Source: Variovorax sp. SG517 (GTDB taxonomy: Bacteria; Pseudomonadota; Gammaproteobacteria; Burkholderiales; Burkholderiaceae_C). From it: a stretch of 64,000 nt of DNA. The translations under genes were made by a program, and so were the position numbers. Shown here piece after piece: positions 26,540 through 38,451 of this stretch; within the stretch, counting starts at the first letter, position 1, and each line of letters starts with the position of its first letter. Location of the stretch: assembly GCF_013376045.1 (NCBI RefSeq), contig NZ_JABMJG010000008.1:124001-188000 (forward strand), written 5' to 3'. Below the pieces are notes generated by a model. The model was not told where the DNA came from. It made no database searches and worked only from the letters and a program-made list of their open reading frames with translations.

Positions 26540-26947
26540 ATGAAAAAGCACCTTCTCATGCTGGCCCTCGCATCCACCTGTTTCGTCGCTACCCAGGCCA
26601 GTGCCATGACCAAGGACGAATACAAGGTCGCCAAGGAAAAGATCGAAGCCGACTACAAGGTCGCCAAGACCCAGTGCGACACGATGAAGGACAACGCCAA
26701 GGACGTCTGCATGAAGGAAGCCAAGGGCAAGGAAGACGTTGCCAAGGCCGAGCTGGAGCAGCAATACCAGCCCAGCGACAGCCACGCCCGCAAGGTGGCC
26801 GAGGAAAAGGTGAAGGCCGCCTACGAAGTCGCGAAGGAAAAGTGCGACGACCAGAAGGGCGAGGCCAAGACCGCCTGCGAGAAGCAGGCCAAGGCTGACG
26901 AAGCCCAGGGCAAGGCCGAGATCAAGGCCATGAAGAAAACCATGTAA
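26540..26947 (+). CDS. Small exported helical protein with a duplicated C-x10-C segment
   Basis: 135 residues. A Sec signal peptide (KKHLLMLALASTCFVATQASA) precedes a Lys/Ala/Glu-rich helical body. Two similar segments of about 35 residues occur, each with a C-x10-C pair (QCDTMKDNAKDVC and KCDDQKGEAKTAC), so the protein probably forms two disulfide-braced helical hairpins in the periplasm. Similar proteins are often labelled TolA-like, but there is no TolA domain. AAGGAGAA precedes the start. Function unknown. Confidence 0.8.
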   Translation: MKKHLLMLALASTCFVATQASAMTKDEYKVAKEKIEADYKVAKTQCDTMKDNAKDVCMKEAKGKEDVAKAELEQQYQPSDSHARKVAEEKVKAAYEVAKEKCDDQKGEAKTACEKQAKADEAQGKAEIKAMKKTM

Positions 26948-26972
26948 CGCCCCTCCGGGCTTTTACGTAATC

Positions 26973-26998
26973 GACGGCGCCCTCGGGCGCCGTCTTTC
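26973..26998. terminator. Bidirectional terminator between convergent genes
   Basis: GACGGCGCCC (26973-26982) pairs with GGGCGCCGTC (26985-26994), followed by TTTCG. It lies between the stop codons of the exported helical protein gene and the convergent thioesterase gene. Confidence 0.7.
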
Positions 26999-27019
26999 GT
27001 TGACCGTTTCGTTGCGCTC

Positions 27020-27466
27020 TCAGGCCTTGAGCGAATCGACCACCTGCTGCAGCGCCTGCGGCAGCGGCACCGGGCGCTGAGTGGCACGGTCCACGTAGAC
27101 GTGGATGAAATGGCCCTGCGCCGCCGCGGTATCGGAGCCCTCGGCGAAGAGCGCGATCTCGTATCTCACGCTCGAGCGCCCCGCCTGGGCGACCCGCACC
27201 CCCGCCTCCACCGTCTGGGGGAAGGCGATCGGCGCGAAGTAGTTGCACTGCGTCTCCACCACGAAGCCGATGATCTGGCCCTGGTGGATGTCCAGCGCGC
27301 CGCGCTCGATCAGAAGCGCATTCACCGCCGTGTCGAACCAGCTGTAGTAGACGACGTTGTTGACGTGGCCGTACATGTCGTTGTCGGCCCAGCGCGTCGG
27401 AATGCTGCGGAATGCGCGATAGCCGCTGCGCGCGTGGGGGGTGGGCTTGGGGGTCGGGGCGCTCAT
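27020..27466 (-). CDS. Acyl-CoA thioesterase, 4HBT hotdog family
   Basis: 148 residues. The hotdog-fold signature TRWADNDMYGHVNNVVYYSWFDTAVN contains the catalytic aspartate of the 4-hydroxybenzoyl-CoA thioesterase group. These enzymes hydrolyse acyl- or aromatic acyl-CoA in the cytoplasm. Substrate not deducible. It is divergent from the phasin gene. Confidence 0.9.
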   Translation of the reverse strand: MSAPTPKPTPHARSGYRAFRSIPTRWADNDMYGHVNNVVYYSWFDTAVNALLIERGALDIHQGQIIGFVVETQCNYFAPIAFPQTVEAGVRVAQAGRSSVRYEIALFAEGSDTAAAQGHFIHVYVDRATQRPVPLPQALQQVVDSLKA

Positions 27467-27686
27467 CGCGCGGCATTTTGCCAGCGGCTTCCGAGGCGGA
27501 AAGCCACCTTGGAGACCCGCCCGCAGCCGAATTTAGAAGGCGGCTTCTAAATTGCTGCAGAGCAACAAAAACCGCTTGATCGCAAATCTCAGCTGCCTAT
27601 ACTTGAGCCCATGCTGCACCGCAACATTGACGGCGAGACAGCGCAACGTGAACCGACCACTCAATCATCCCTTCTGGAGATCCCAA

Positions 27687-28238
27687 ATGGCCCTGACCGC
27701 TGACCAAATCCTCGCCGCTCAAAAAGCAAACCTCGAAACCCTCTTCGGCCTGACCACCAAGGCTTTCGAAGGCGTCGAGAAGCTCGTCGAACTGAACGTG
27801 ACCGCTTCGAAGGCCGCCCTGACCGAAGCCCAGAACACCGCCCAGGCCGCCCTGAGCGTGAAGGACGCACAAGAACTGCTGACGCTGCAAGCCAGCCTGT
27901 TCCAGCCCCTGGCCGAGAAGACCGCCGCCTACAGCCGTCACCTGTACGACATCGCCCAAGGCACCGGCGCCGAATTCACCAAGGCTTTCGAAGCCAAGGC
28001 GACCGAAGCCCAGCAAGCCTTTGTCGGCCTGGTCGACAGCGCTTCCAAGAACGCTCCCGCCGGTTCGGAAACCGCCGTTGCCGTCCTGAAGAGCGCCGTG
28101 GCTGCCGCCAACAACGCTTTCGAATCGGTGCAAAAGGCCGTCAAGCAGGCATCGGACGTCGCCGAAGCCAACTTCAACGCCGTGTCGACCCAAGCCGTCG
28201 CCGCTGCCAAGACCGCTACCGCTTCGCGCAAGCGCTAA
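27687..28238 (+). CDS. Phasin family protein (polyhydroxyalkanoate granule coat)
   Basis: 183 residues, helical, Ala-rich, with the phasin_2-like start TADQILAAQKANLETLFGLTTKAFEG and a Lys/Arg-rich tail. Phasins coat PHB granules and control their number and size. The ATG at 27687 follows TGGAGA; codon use is strongly biased, as expected for an abundant protein. A strong terminator follows. Confidence 0.92.
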   Translation: MALTADQILAAQKANLETLFGLTTKAFEGVEKLVELNVTASKAALTEAQNTAQAALSVKDAQELLTLQASLFQPLAEKTAAYSRHLYDIAQGTGAEFTKAFEAKATEAQQAFVGLVDSASKNAPAGSETAVAVLKSAVAAANNAFESVQKAVKQASDVAEANFNAVSTQAVAAAKTATASRKR

Positions 28239-28289
28239 GCAACCGACCACCACCAGTTGTCTCCTTGGGTCCTCACGGATCCAATTCAG

Positions 28290-28318
28290 GGCCTCATCCT
28301 CGGATGAGGCCTTTTTTT
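28290..28318 (+). terminator. Terminator of the phasin gene
   Basis: GGCCTCATCC (28290-28299) pairs with GGATGAGGCC (28302-28311) and runs into seven T (28312-28318). Confidence 0.92.
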
Positions 28319-28327
28319 ATACCTGTT

Positions 28328-28422
28328 GCTCGCCCCCACGCTGCGCGCACTTCGTGTCGCTTCGCCCACCCCCTGCCGGGGGCAACACCTGCGGCCCGGC
28401 GAAGCCGGTTCCGCGGTGTTCC
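28328..28422 (+). repeat. Dispersed palindromic element, copy 1
   Basis: About 95 bp, roughly 85-90 percent identical by eye to the reverse complement of 48509-48604. It holds two hairpins: CCCCC/GGGGG around TGCC, and a longer one with arms AACACC (28384-28389), GCGG (28391-28394) and CCGGC (28396-28400) pairing with GCCGG, CCGC and GGTGTT (28404-28420) around GAA. It lies between the phasin terminator and the SDR gene. Confidence 0.85.
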
Positions 28423-28474
28423 TGGCCTGTGCTTCGCGTCTTCGATAATGAAGGGCTCATCTCAGGAGACTTCA

Positions 28475-29233
<759 letters not shown>

Positions 29234-30213
29234 CTTTTTCGGATTCCGGCAGCTTCGTGCTGCCGGTGCGGTCCAGACGCTCGTAGTTCGCGATCACCTG
29301 GGCCCCGAGCAGCACCAGCGTGGCCGCGATCTCCAGGCTCAGCAGCACGACGATGGCGGTGGTGAGCGAACCGTAGACCACGTTCACCTGCGACAGCGTC
29401 GAGAAGTACCAGATCAGCACGCGCCGCGTGGCCTCCCAAAGCAGCGCGGCCGTCACGCCGCCCAGCAGCGCATGCCGCAGCGACATGCGCCCGGCCGGCA
29501 TCACGAGGTAGAGCGAGGTCAGCATGAAGATCTCGCCGCCCAGCCCCAGCAGGTACAGCAGCAGCCCCGAGACGCCCGACAACGACCAGCTGCGCCCCAG
29601 CAGGTCGACGCTTTCCTGCCCCACCAGCTGCAGCGCCCCCGACACCAGCGTGACCAGCAGCAGCCCCACGCACAGGCACAGGATATAGACGTAGGGCATG
29701 GCCACGGACACCAGGAAGTGCCGCTTGTGATCGGCCTTGCGGTGATGAAAGATCACCGCCATCGCGCTTTCGAGCACGCTGAAGGCCAGCGAGCTGAAGA
29801 AGATCATCGTCACCAGCAGCACCGGCCCGAGCACGTCGCGGTGGTCCAGGAAGCTCGACAGCTCCGCCACGATCGCCTTCGACTGCCCCGGCAGCAGCCA
29901 TTCGAGGTACCGCCCGATGGTGCGCAGCAGCTCGGCCTGTTCGATGACGTGCGACAGCGCGATCACGCTCACGATCAGCAGCGGCACGATGGACAGCAGC
30001 GCGTAGTACGCCACCGCGCCCGCGAGCAGCAGGCCCTGGTTGGCGCGGAATTCCTTGAGGGCATCCCAGAAGAATCTGAGGGGGTGGCGCAGCAGCGGCG
30101 CGACGTGTTGCAGCGGTTTGGGCGTCGTCATGCGTGGATTCCGGTCGCTTTCAGTATGCCGCCCAGCGGTGAACCTTCGGCTGCTTGCGTATGATTTGCC
30201 GCTCTTCGCCTAC

Positions 30214-32244
30214 ATGACTATCCCCGCTTCATTCATCCAGGAACTCATCGCGCGCGCCGATGTGGTCGAGATCGTCGGCCGCTATGTGCAGCTCAAGAAG
30301 GCCGGCGCCAATTTCATGGGGCTGTGCCCGTTCCACGGCGAGAAATCGCCCTCCTTCTCCGTCAGCCCGACCAAGCAGTTCTATCACTGCTTCGGCTGCG
30401 GGGTGCATGGCAACGCCATCGGCTTCCTGATGGAACACGCGGGCATGGGCTTCGTCGAGGCGGTGCACGATCTTGCCGGCCAATACGGCATGCAGGTGCC
30501 CGAAGATGACGTCTCCCCCGCCGAGCGCGCCCGTGCCGCAAGCCAGCGCCAGAAGCAGGCCACACTGACCGACGTGCTCGAAAAGGCCGGCGACGCCTAT
30601 CGCAAGCACTTGCGGCAGGCCCCCGGTGCCATCGAATACCTGAAGGGCCGGGGCGTCTCGGGCGAGGTGGCCAAGCAGTTCGGCATCGGCTATGCGCCGG
30701 CCGGCTGGCGCGCCCTGGCGAGCGTGTTCCCCGACTACGACGACCCCCTGCTCGCCGAGAGCGGCCTGGTGATCGTCAACAACGAGGAAGGCAAGCTCAG
30801 CGACGAGGAAGCCAAGCGCTACGACCGCTTCCGCGACCGCGTGATGTTCCCCATCCGCAACGTGAAGGGCGAATGCATCGGCTTCGGCGGCCGCGTGCTG
30901 GGCGACGAAAAGCCCAAGTACCTGAATTCGCCCGAGACGCCGGTTTTCAGCAAGGGCCGCGAGCTCTACGGCCTCTACGAGGCCCGCGCGGCCTTCCGCG
31001 ACAAGGGCTACGCGCTGGTCACCGAGGGCTACATGGACGTGGTGGCGCTGGCGCAGCTCGGCTTTCCGAACGCGGTGGCCACGCTGGGCACGGCCTGCAC
31101 CACGGAACACGTGCAGAAGCTCTTCCGCTTCACCGAATCGGTGGTGTTCAGCTTCGACGGCGACGCCGCCGGCCGCCGCGCCGCGCGCAAGGCGCTCGAC
31201 GGGGCCCTGCCCTATGCCACCGACGTGCGCAGCATCAAGTTCCTGTTCCTGCCGGCGGAGCACGACCCCGACAGCTTCATCCGCGAGCACGGCGCCGAGG
31301 CCTTCGCGCGCTTCGTCGCCGAGGCCACGCCGCTGTCGCGCTTCATGATCGAGGCCGCCCGCGAAGGCTGCGACCTGACCACCGCCGAGGGCCGCGCACA
31401 CATGACGAGCAACGTGCGCCCGCTCTGGAGCGCGATGCCCGACGGCGCGCTCAAGCGGCAGCTGCTGAGCGAGATCGCGACGCTGGTCCAACTCGACGCG
31501 TCCGCGCTGTCGGAGCTGTGGGCCTCCACGCCCGGTCCGCGCAAGGCCGGCGGCGCGCCCGCGCAGCAGCGGCGCCATGACGAGCCCCCGGGCTACGGCG
31601 ACGCTGGCGCAGACGACTACTACCCGGACATGCCTCCGCCGCAGGACTATGAGCCGCCACGCTATGAAAGCGATAGCAAGCCCAAGTTCCAGCAGCGCAA
31701 GTTCACGGGCAAGGGCGGCAAGCGCTGGGGCGGCAAGTTCGAGGAACCCATCGAGCCCCTGCGCGGGCGCGGCGCGCCGCCGAGCCGTCCCGACGTGGCG
31801 GTGCGGCTGCTGCTATCGAACATGGCCCAGTGGGAGGCGCTCTCGCATGAGCTCCACGTGATGCTGTGCGACCTGCCGGGCCAGCACGGCGCCCTCTTCA
31901 CCTGGCTCGACAGCCAGTTGCACGAGCACGGCGTCCAGCCCTGGGCGGCCTTGCGCGAAGGCATGCGCGGGCTCGAATTCGAACCGCTGGCCGAGCGGCT
32001 GATGTCCGTGGCCGAAGCCGGACCGATTCCGGAAGGCGAAGAAGCGCAACACCTCGCCGATGCCGCCCGCGAACTCGCCAGCGTGCTCGACTTCATGCTC
32101 GAGGAACTCTTGAAAAAGCAGGAAAGCGAGGCAATTGCTGCTTTCGGGAAAGACCCGGATGCACCGGACCGTTTCAGGGCAATTCAGGCAAGACGGCTCG
32201 AATTGCGCGCCCGGTTGCGCGCATCGGGATCAGAAACTGCTTGA
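30214..32244 (+). CDS. dnaG: DNA primase
   Basis: 676 residues. The CHC2 zinc finger uses Cys38, His41, Cys59 and Cys62. The Toprim catalytic core follows (VTEGYMDVVALAQLG; FSFDGDAAGRRAARKAL), then a C-terminal DnaB-interaction domain after a low-complexity linker of about 80 residues rich in Pro, Tyr and Gly. DnaG lays RNA primers at the replication fork. rpoD follows after 297 bp. The rpsU gene usual in this operon is not present upstream, where a divergent YihY gene lies. Confidence 0.96.
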   Translation: MTIPASFIQELIARADVVEIVGRYVQLKKAGANFMGLCPFHGEKSPSFSVSPTKQFYHCFGCGVHGNAIGFLMEHAGMGFVEAVHDLAGQYGMQVPEDDVSPAERARAASQRQKQATLTDVLEKAGDAYRKHLRQAPGAIEYLKGRGVSGEVAKQFGIGYAPAGWRALASVFPDYDDPLLAESGLVIVNNEEGKLSDEEAKRYDRFRDRVMFPIRNVKGECIGFGGRVLGDEKPKYLNSPETPVFSKGRELYGLYEARAAFRDKGYALVTEGYMDVVALAQLGFPNAVATLGTACTTEHVQKLFRFTESVVFSFDGDAAGRRAARKALDGALPYATDVRSIKFLFLPAEHDPDSFIREHGAEAFARFVAEATPLSRFMIEAAREGCDLTTAEGRAHMTSNVRPLWSAMPDGALKRQLLSEIATLVQLDASALSELWASTPGPRKAGGAPAQQRRHDEPPGYGDAGADDYYPDMPPPQDYEPPRYESDSKPKFQQRKFTGKGGKRWGGKFEEPIEPLRGRGAPPSRPDVAVRLLLSNMAQWEALSHELHVMLCDLPGQHGALFTWLDSQLHEHGVQPWAALREGMRGLEFEPLAERLMSVAEAGPIPEGEEAQHLADAARELASVLDFMLEELLKKQESEAIAAFGKDPDAPDRFRAIQARRLELRARLRASGSETA

Positions 32245-32541
32245 AATTTGCGCAACACGCTATAATGTAGGGCTTCGCAACTGGCGAAATTAGGCAAGAG
32301 CGACAGCAGCACCTCCGGGCCGGCCCCTAGCGCAACGCACTCCAACGGTAGATTCCGGCGGAAAGGGCCAATAACCGCAAGGACTGCACACCAAATGTTC
32401 GCCCGACATCTTGCCTGTTGAGGAATCACTTCCTCTTTCCCATTTGTTTCCAGTCCGTGCCTGTGCACGGGCTCGGTGGCGCCGTCCGCGTGGCGGTGCG
32501 CCTGTGATTCCGCTTGTCTTTTCTTGTCGTAACGAGGTCGT
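32245..32541 (+). promoter_or_regulatory. rpoD promoter and long leader
   Basis: No gene. A perfect TATAAT lies at 32261-32266 just after the dnaG stop and is followed by GTAGGGCTTCGC. TTGAAA at 32241-32246 is only 14 bp upstream, too close for a good -35, so the promoter may be of extended or unusual type. If transcription starts near 32273 the rpoD leader is about 270 nt. It contains GC-rich inverted segments near 32457-32510, and no clear terminator. Confidence 0.5.
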
Positions 32542-34878
<2,337 letters not shown>

Positions 34879-34909
34879 TCCGGTCTCCCGGTATTTCCCC
34901 GACGAGGAG

Positions 34910-34935
34910 GCGCCCGCAAGGGCGCTTTCTTTTTT
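34910..34935 (+). terminator. Terminator of rpoD
   Basis: GCGCCC (34910-34915) pairs with GGGCGC (34920-34925) around a GCAA tetraloop, followed by TTTCTTTTTT. Confidence 0.9.
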
Positions 34936-34966
34936 GGTACTCGCAATACCTGCGGTACTTGCAATA
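34936..34966. repeat. Two direct copies of GGTACTyGCAATA, period 18
   Basis: GGTACTCGCAATA (34936-34948) and GGTACTTGCAATA (34954-34966) differ at one base and are spaced 18 bp start to start. They lie between the rpoD terminator and the MFS gene, a plausible place for a regulator binding site. Confidence 0.5.
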
Positions 34967-34989
34967 AGAAGAATGGAGCAACCCTCACC

Positions 34990-36225
34990 ATGAATCCCGA
35001 CGCAGACAAACTCTGGCAGGCCCCGCGCTGGGCGCTTGCCGTGCTGCTCGCCGTGCTGGGCATGCTCGGGCCCTTCTCCATCGACACCTACATCCCGGCC
35101 TTCTCGGGCATTGCGCGCTCCATCGGCGCGACGCCGGCCGAGATGCAGCAGACGCTCTCGGCCTACCTCTTCGGCTTTGCGTTCATGAACCTGTTCCACG
35201 GTGCGCTGTCCGACAGCTTCGGCCGCCGCCCCGTGGTGCTGTGGGGGCTGGCGGTGTTCACGCTGGCCTCGCTGGGCTGCGCGCTCTCGCAGAACATCAC
35301 GCAGCTGGTGCTGTTCCGCGGGCTGCAGGGCCTGTCGACCGGCGCGGGCATCGTGGTCTCGCGCGCGGTGATCCGCGACATGTTCCCGCCGGCCGAGGCG
35401 CAGCGGGTGATGAGCCAGGTGACGATCTACTTCGGCGTGGCGCCGGCCATCGCGCCCATCGTGGGCGGCTTCCTGTTCGTGCATGCGGGCTGGCACGCGG
35501 TGTTCTGGTTCCTGGTGGCTGTGGGCGTGGTGCTGTTCGCGGCCAACTACAAGCTGCTGCCCGAGACGCTGCACAAGGACCACCGCCAGCCCTTCCAGGT
35601 GCGGCACCTGATGCGCGGCTACTGGGACCTGTGCTCCGACCCGCGCTTCCTGCTGCTTGCCTTTGCCAGCGGCGTGCCCTTTAACGGCATGTTCCTCTAC
35701 GTGCTGGCCGCGCCGGCATTCCTGGGCGATCACCTGGCGCTGCAGCCGCAGCAGTTCTTCTGGTTCTTCCTGCTGACGATCGGCGGCATCATGCTCGGCG
35801 CGCGCGCCAGCGGGCGCATGGCCGGCAAGGTGGCGCCCAAGCGGCAGATCCGCGACGGCTTCGTGATCATGCTGACCACCTCGGTGGTCAACGTGGTGGC
35901 CAACACCTTCTTCCAGGCGCACGTGGCGTGGGCGCTGTGGCCGCTGGCGGTGTTCGCCTTCGGCTGGGCGCTGATGGTGCCGGTGGTCACGCTGCTGGTG
36001 CTCGACCTGCACCCCGAGCGCCGCGGCATGGCCTCGTCGCTGCAGGCGGTGATCGGCTCCACGGCCAACGGCATCGTGGCCGGCGCGGTGGCGCCGCTGG
36101 TGATGCATTCCACGCTCGCGCTGGCGCTGACCTCCATGGGCATGCTGGGCATCGGCCTGGTCGCCTGGGTGTGGCTGCATGACCGCTGGCCCGACATCGG
36201 CCGGAAGGTGGCGCACGAGGGCTGA
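34990..36225 (+). CDS. Bcr/CflA family multidrug efflux MFS transporter
   Basis: 411 residues with 12 membrane segments. The first helix and loop, GMLGPFSIDTYIPAF and later HGALSDSFGRRPVVLWG, match the Bcr/CflA drug-resistance branch of MFS exporters. It probably extrudes drugs or small metabolites using the proton gradient. The ATG at 34990 follows AGAATGGAGCA. The HPP gene starts 8 bp after it on the same strand. Confidence 0.92.
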   Translation: MNPDADKLWQAPRWALAVLLAVLGMLGPFSIDTYIPAFSGIARSIGATPAEMQQTLSAYLFGFAFMNLFHGALSDSFGRRPVVLWGLAVFTLASLGCALSQNITQLVLFRGLQGLSTGAGIVVSRAVIRDMFPPAEAQRVMSQVTIYFGVAPAIAPIVGGFLFVHAGWHAVFWFLVAVGVVLFAANYKLLPETLHKDHRQPFQVRHLMRGYWDLCSDPRFLLLAFASGVPFNGMFLYVLAAPAFLGDHLALQPQQFFWFFLLTIGGIMLGARASGRMAGKVAPKRQIRDGFVIMLTTSVVNVVANTFFQAHVAWALWPLAVFAFGWALMVPVVTLLVLDLHPERRGMASSLQAVIGSTANGIVAGAVAPLVMHSTLALALTSMGMLGIGLVAWVWLHDRWPDIGRKVAHEG

Positions 36226-36233
36226 GAACGAGC

Positions 36234-37364
36234 ATGCGCTTCGACGCCCTCCTCACCCACGCGCGGGCCTGGCTGCCGGGCCGCACCACCGTCGATGCGC
36301 GCGAGCGGCTGCGCGCCGTGGTGGGCGCGGGCATCGGCCTGCTGCTCGCTGCGCTGCTGTCGCACTGGCTGGCTGGTCCCCTGCATGCATCGGTCTGGCT
36401 GATCGCGCCGCTGGGCGCGAGCGCCGTGCTGGTGTTCGCGGTGCCGGCGAGTCCGCTGGCGCAGCCCTGGTCGGTGATCGGCGGCAACACGCTGTCGGCG
36501 GTGGTGGGCATCGCGGCGGCCAACTGGATTCCGAGTCCCGAGCTGGCCGCAGCCGTCGCCGTGGCGGGCGCCATCGGCCTGATGTTCAGCGCGCGCTGCC
36601 TGCATCCGCCCGGCGGCGCCGCGGCGCTGCTGGCGGTGCTGACGCACACCACGCATTTCTCGTCGGCGCTCTTTCCCTTCTTCACCAACTCGCTGCTGCT
36701 GGTGCTTGCGGGCGTGGCCTACAACACGCTGACCGGACGGCGCTACCCGCACGTGCAGGTGGCGCCGCGCCCGCCGGGCTCGGACGCGCGCTTCAGCCAG
36801 GCCGACATCGACGCCGTGCTTGCGCGCTACAACCAGGTGCTCGACATCAGCCGCGACGACCTCGAATCGCTGATCCGCGAGACCGAGCTGGAGTCGTACA
36901 AGCGGCGCCTGGGCACGCTGAGCTGCGCAGACATCATGTCGAAGCAACCCATCTCGGTGGAGTTCGGCACGCCGCTGCAGGAGGCCTGGGCGCTGATGCA
37001 CGAGCGCCGCATCAAGGCCCTGCCCGTCACCGACCGCACGCGCCGCGTGGTGGGCATCGTCACGCAGGCCGACTTCTTCCGCCAGCTCGACCTGCAGCAC
37101 CACGAGGGCATCGCGGCCAAGCTGCGCGACCTGATCCGCGCCACCCGCACGGTGATGTCGAACAAGCCCGAGGTGGTCGGCCAGATCATGACGCGCCAGG
37201 TGCGCGTGGCCAGCGCCGACCGGCCCGTGGTCGACCTGGTGCCGCTGTTCTCCGAGGGCGGGCACCACCACATTCCGATCATCGACGGCGAAAAACGCCT
37301 CGCGGGAATGATCACGCAGTCGGACTTCGTGCGTGCGCTCTACCGCGCGGTGGCGCCGGCATAG
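36234..37364 (+). CDS. HPP family membrane protein with tandem CBS domains
   Basis: 376 residues. The N-terminal half has about five membrane segments with the HPP motif in CLHPPGGAAAL. The C-terminal half carries two CBS domains (MSKQPISVEFGTPLQEAWALMHERRIKALPVTD and MTRQVRVASADRPVVDLVPLF, ending in HHIPIIDGEKRLAGMITQSDF). CBS pairs usually sense adenosine nucleotides. Plant and cyanobacterial HPP proteins transport nitrite; the bacterial role is not settled. Likely co-transcribed with the MFS gene. Confidence 0.9.
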   Translation: MRFDALLTHARAWLPGRTTVDARERLRAVVGAGIGLLLAALLSHWLAGPLHASVWLIAPLGASAVLVFAVPASPLAQPWSVIGGNTLSAVVGIAAANWIPSPELAAAVAVAGAIGLMFSARCLHPPGGAAALLAVLTHTTHFSSALFPFFTNSLLLVLAGVAYNTLTGRRYPHVQVAPRPPGSDARFSQADIDAVLARYNQVLDISRDDLESLIRETELESYKRRLGTLSCADIMSKQPISVEFGTPLQEAWALMHERRIKALPVTDRTRRVVGIVTQADFFRQLDLQHHEGIAAKLRDLIRATRTVMSNKPEVVGQIMTRQVRVASADRPVVDLVPLFSEGGHHHIPIIDGEKRLAGMITQSDFVRALYRAVAPA

Positions 37365-37409
37365 AACGCGCGTTTTCTCCCTCCCCTCCCGGGGGAAGGA
37401 GCCGATCCT

Positions 37410-38402
37410 TCATTCCACGACGACGTTCGCCTTCTTCACCAGCGCCGCATAGCGCGCGGCCTCGCTGCGGAAGTAGCTCGCGGCCTGCTCCGACGTCGTC
37501 GGCCTGACGACGTTGCCCTGCTTGTCCATCGCCTCGCGCACCTCGGCGCTGTTGAACGCGGCGACTACCGCGTCGTGCACGCGAAGCACATCGGCCGGCT
37601 GCATCTTCGCCGGGCCGATCACGGCGAACCAGCCTTCCACCGCGTAGTTGGGCAGGCCCTGCTCGGCGATGGTCGCAACGTCCGGCGCGGCCGGCGAGCG
37701 CTGCGCACCGCACAGGCCGATGGCGCGCAGCGTGCCGCTCCTGATGTGCTGCTGCACCGCCGGCAGCGCCACCACACCCAGCTCGACCTGCCCGCCGATC
37801 ATGTCGGTCACCATCGGCCCGGTGCCCTTGTACGGGATGTGCCGCGCCTTCACGCCGGCCTCGTCCATGAACATCTCGCCCGCGAGATGGAGGATGGTGC
37901 CGTTGCCCGACGAGGCGTAGTTGTAGGCGCCCGGCTTCGCGCGCAGCAGCGCGACCAGCTCGGGCACGTTCTTCGCCGGCAGCTTCGGGTTGGCCAGCAG
38001 CACCAGGGGCGTCGCGCCCACCACGCTGATCGGCGTGATGTCGTTGATCGCGTCGAACGGCATCTTCCTGAACACCGCCGGGTTGATGACGTGGTTGTTC
38101 GACACCATGCCCAGCGTGAGCCCGTCCGGCGCCGCCTTGACGATGGCCGCCGCGCCGGTGATGCCGCCGGCGCCTGGCAGGTTCTCGATCACCACCGGCT
38201 GGCCGAAGGCCTTGCCCAGCGCAGGCGCCGCGGCGCGCGCGATGGTGTCCACGCCCGAGCCGGCGCTGATCGGCAGGATCAGGCGGATGGGCTTGTCGGA
38301 GCCCTGCGCGAGCGCGGGGCATGCGGCCACCGCGGCAGCGCTGGCGCCGAGGCCGAGCAGCGTGCGGCGGTTCATCTTCAGGGAAAGCGTGTCGTTCGTC
38401 AT
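37410..38402 (-). CDS. Bug-type (tripartite tricarboxylate transporter) solute-binding protein
   Basis: 330 residues. A signal peptide with an NRRTLLGLGASAAA twin-arginine-like segment ends near PALAQ; the mature part starts KPIRLILPISAGSGVDTIARAAAPALG and has NLPGAGGITGA, both Bug-family hallmarks. It binds a carboxylated ligand in the periplasm. No TctA/TctB membrane partners are nearby, which is common for Bug proteins in Burkholderiales. It lies 49 bp downstream of the CoA-transferase gene and may feed that pathway. Confidence 0.92.
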   Translation of the reverse strand: MTNDTLSLKMNRRTLLGLGASAAAVAACPALAQGSDKPIRLILPISAGSGVDTIARAAAPALGKAFGQPVVIENLPGAGGITGAAAIVKAAPDGLTLGMVSNNHVINPAVFRKMPFDAINDITPISVVGATPLVLLANPKLPAKNVPELVALLRAKPGAYNYASSGNGTILHLAGEMFMDEAGVKARHIPYKGTGPMVTDMIGGQVELGVVALPAVQQHIRSGTLRAIGLCGAQRSPAAPDVATIAEQGLPNYAVEGWFAVIGPAKMQPADVLRVHDAVVAAFNSAEVREAMDKQGNVVRPTTSEQAASYFRSEAARYAALVKKANVVVE

Positions 38403-38451
38403 GGTCTTGTCTCTCTTCTTTATGTTTCTGGAAAAGGCGGCAGGCGTCTCG

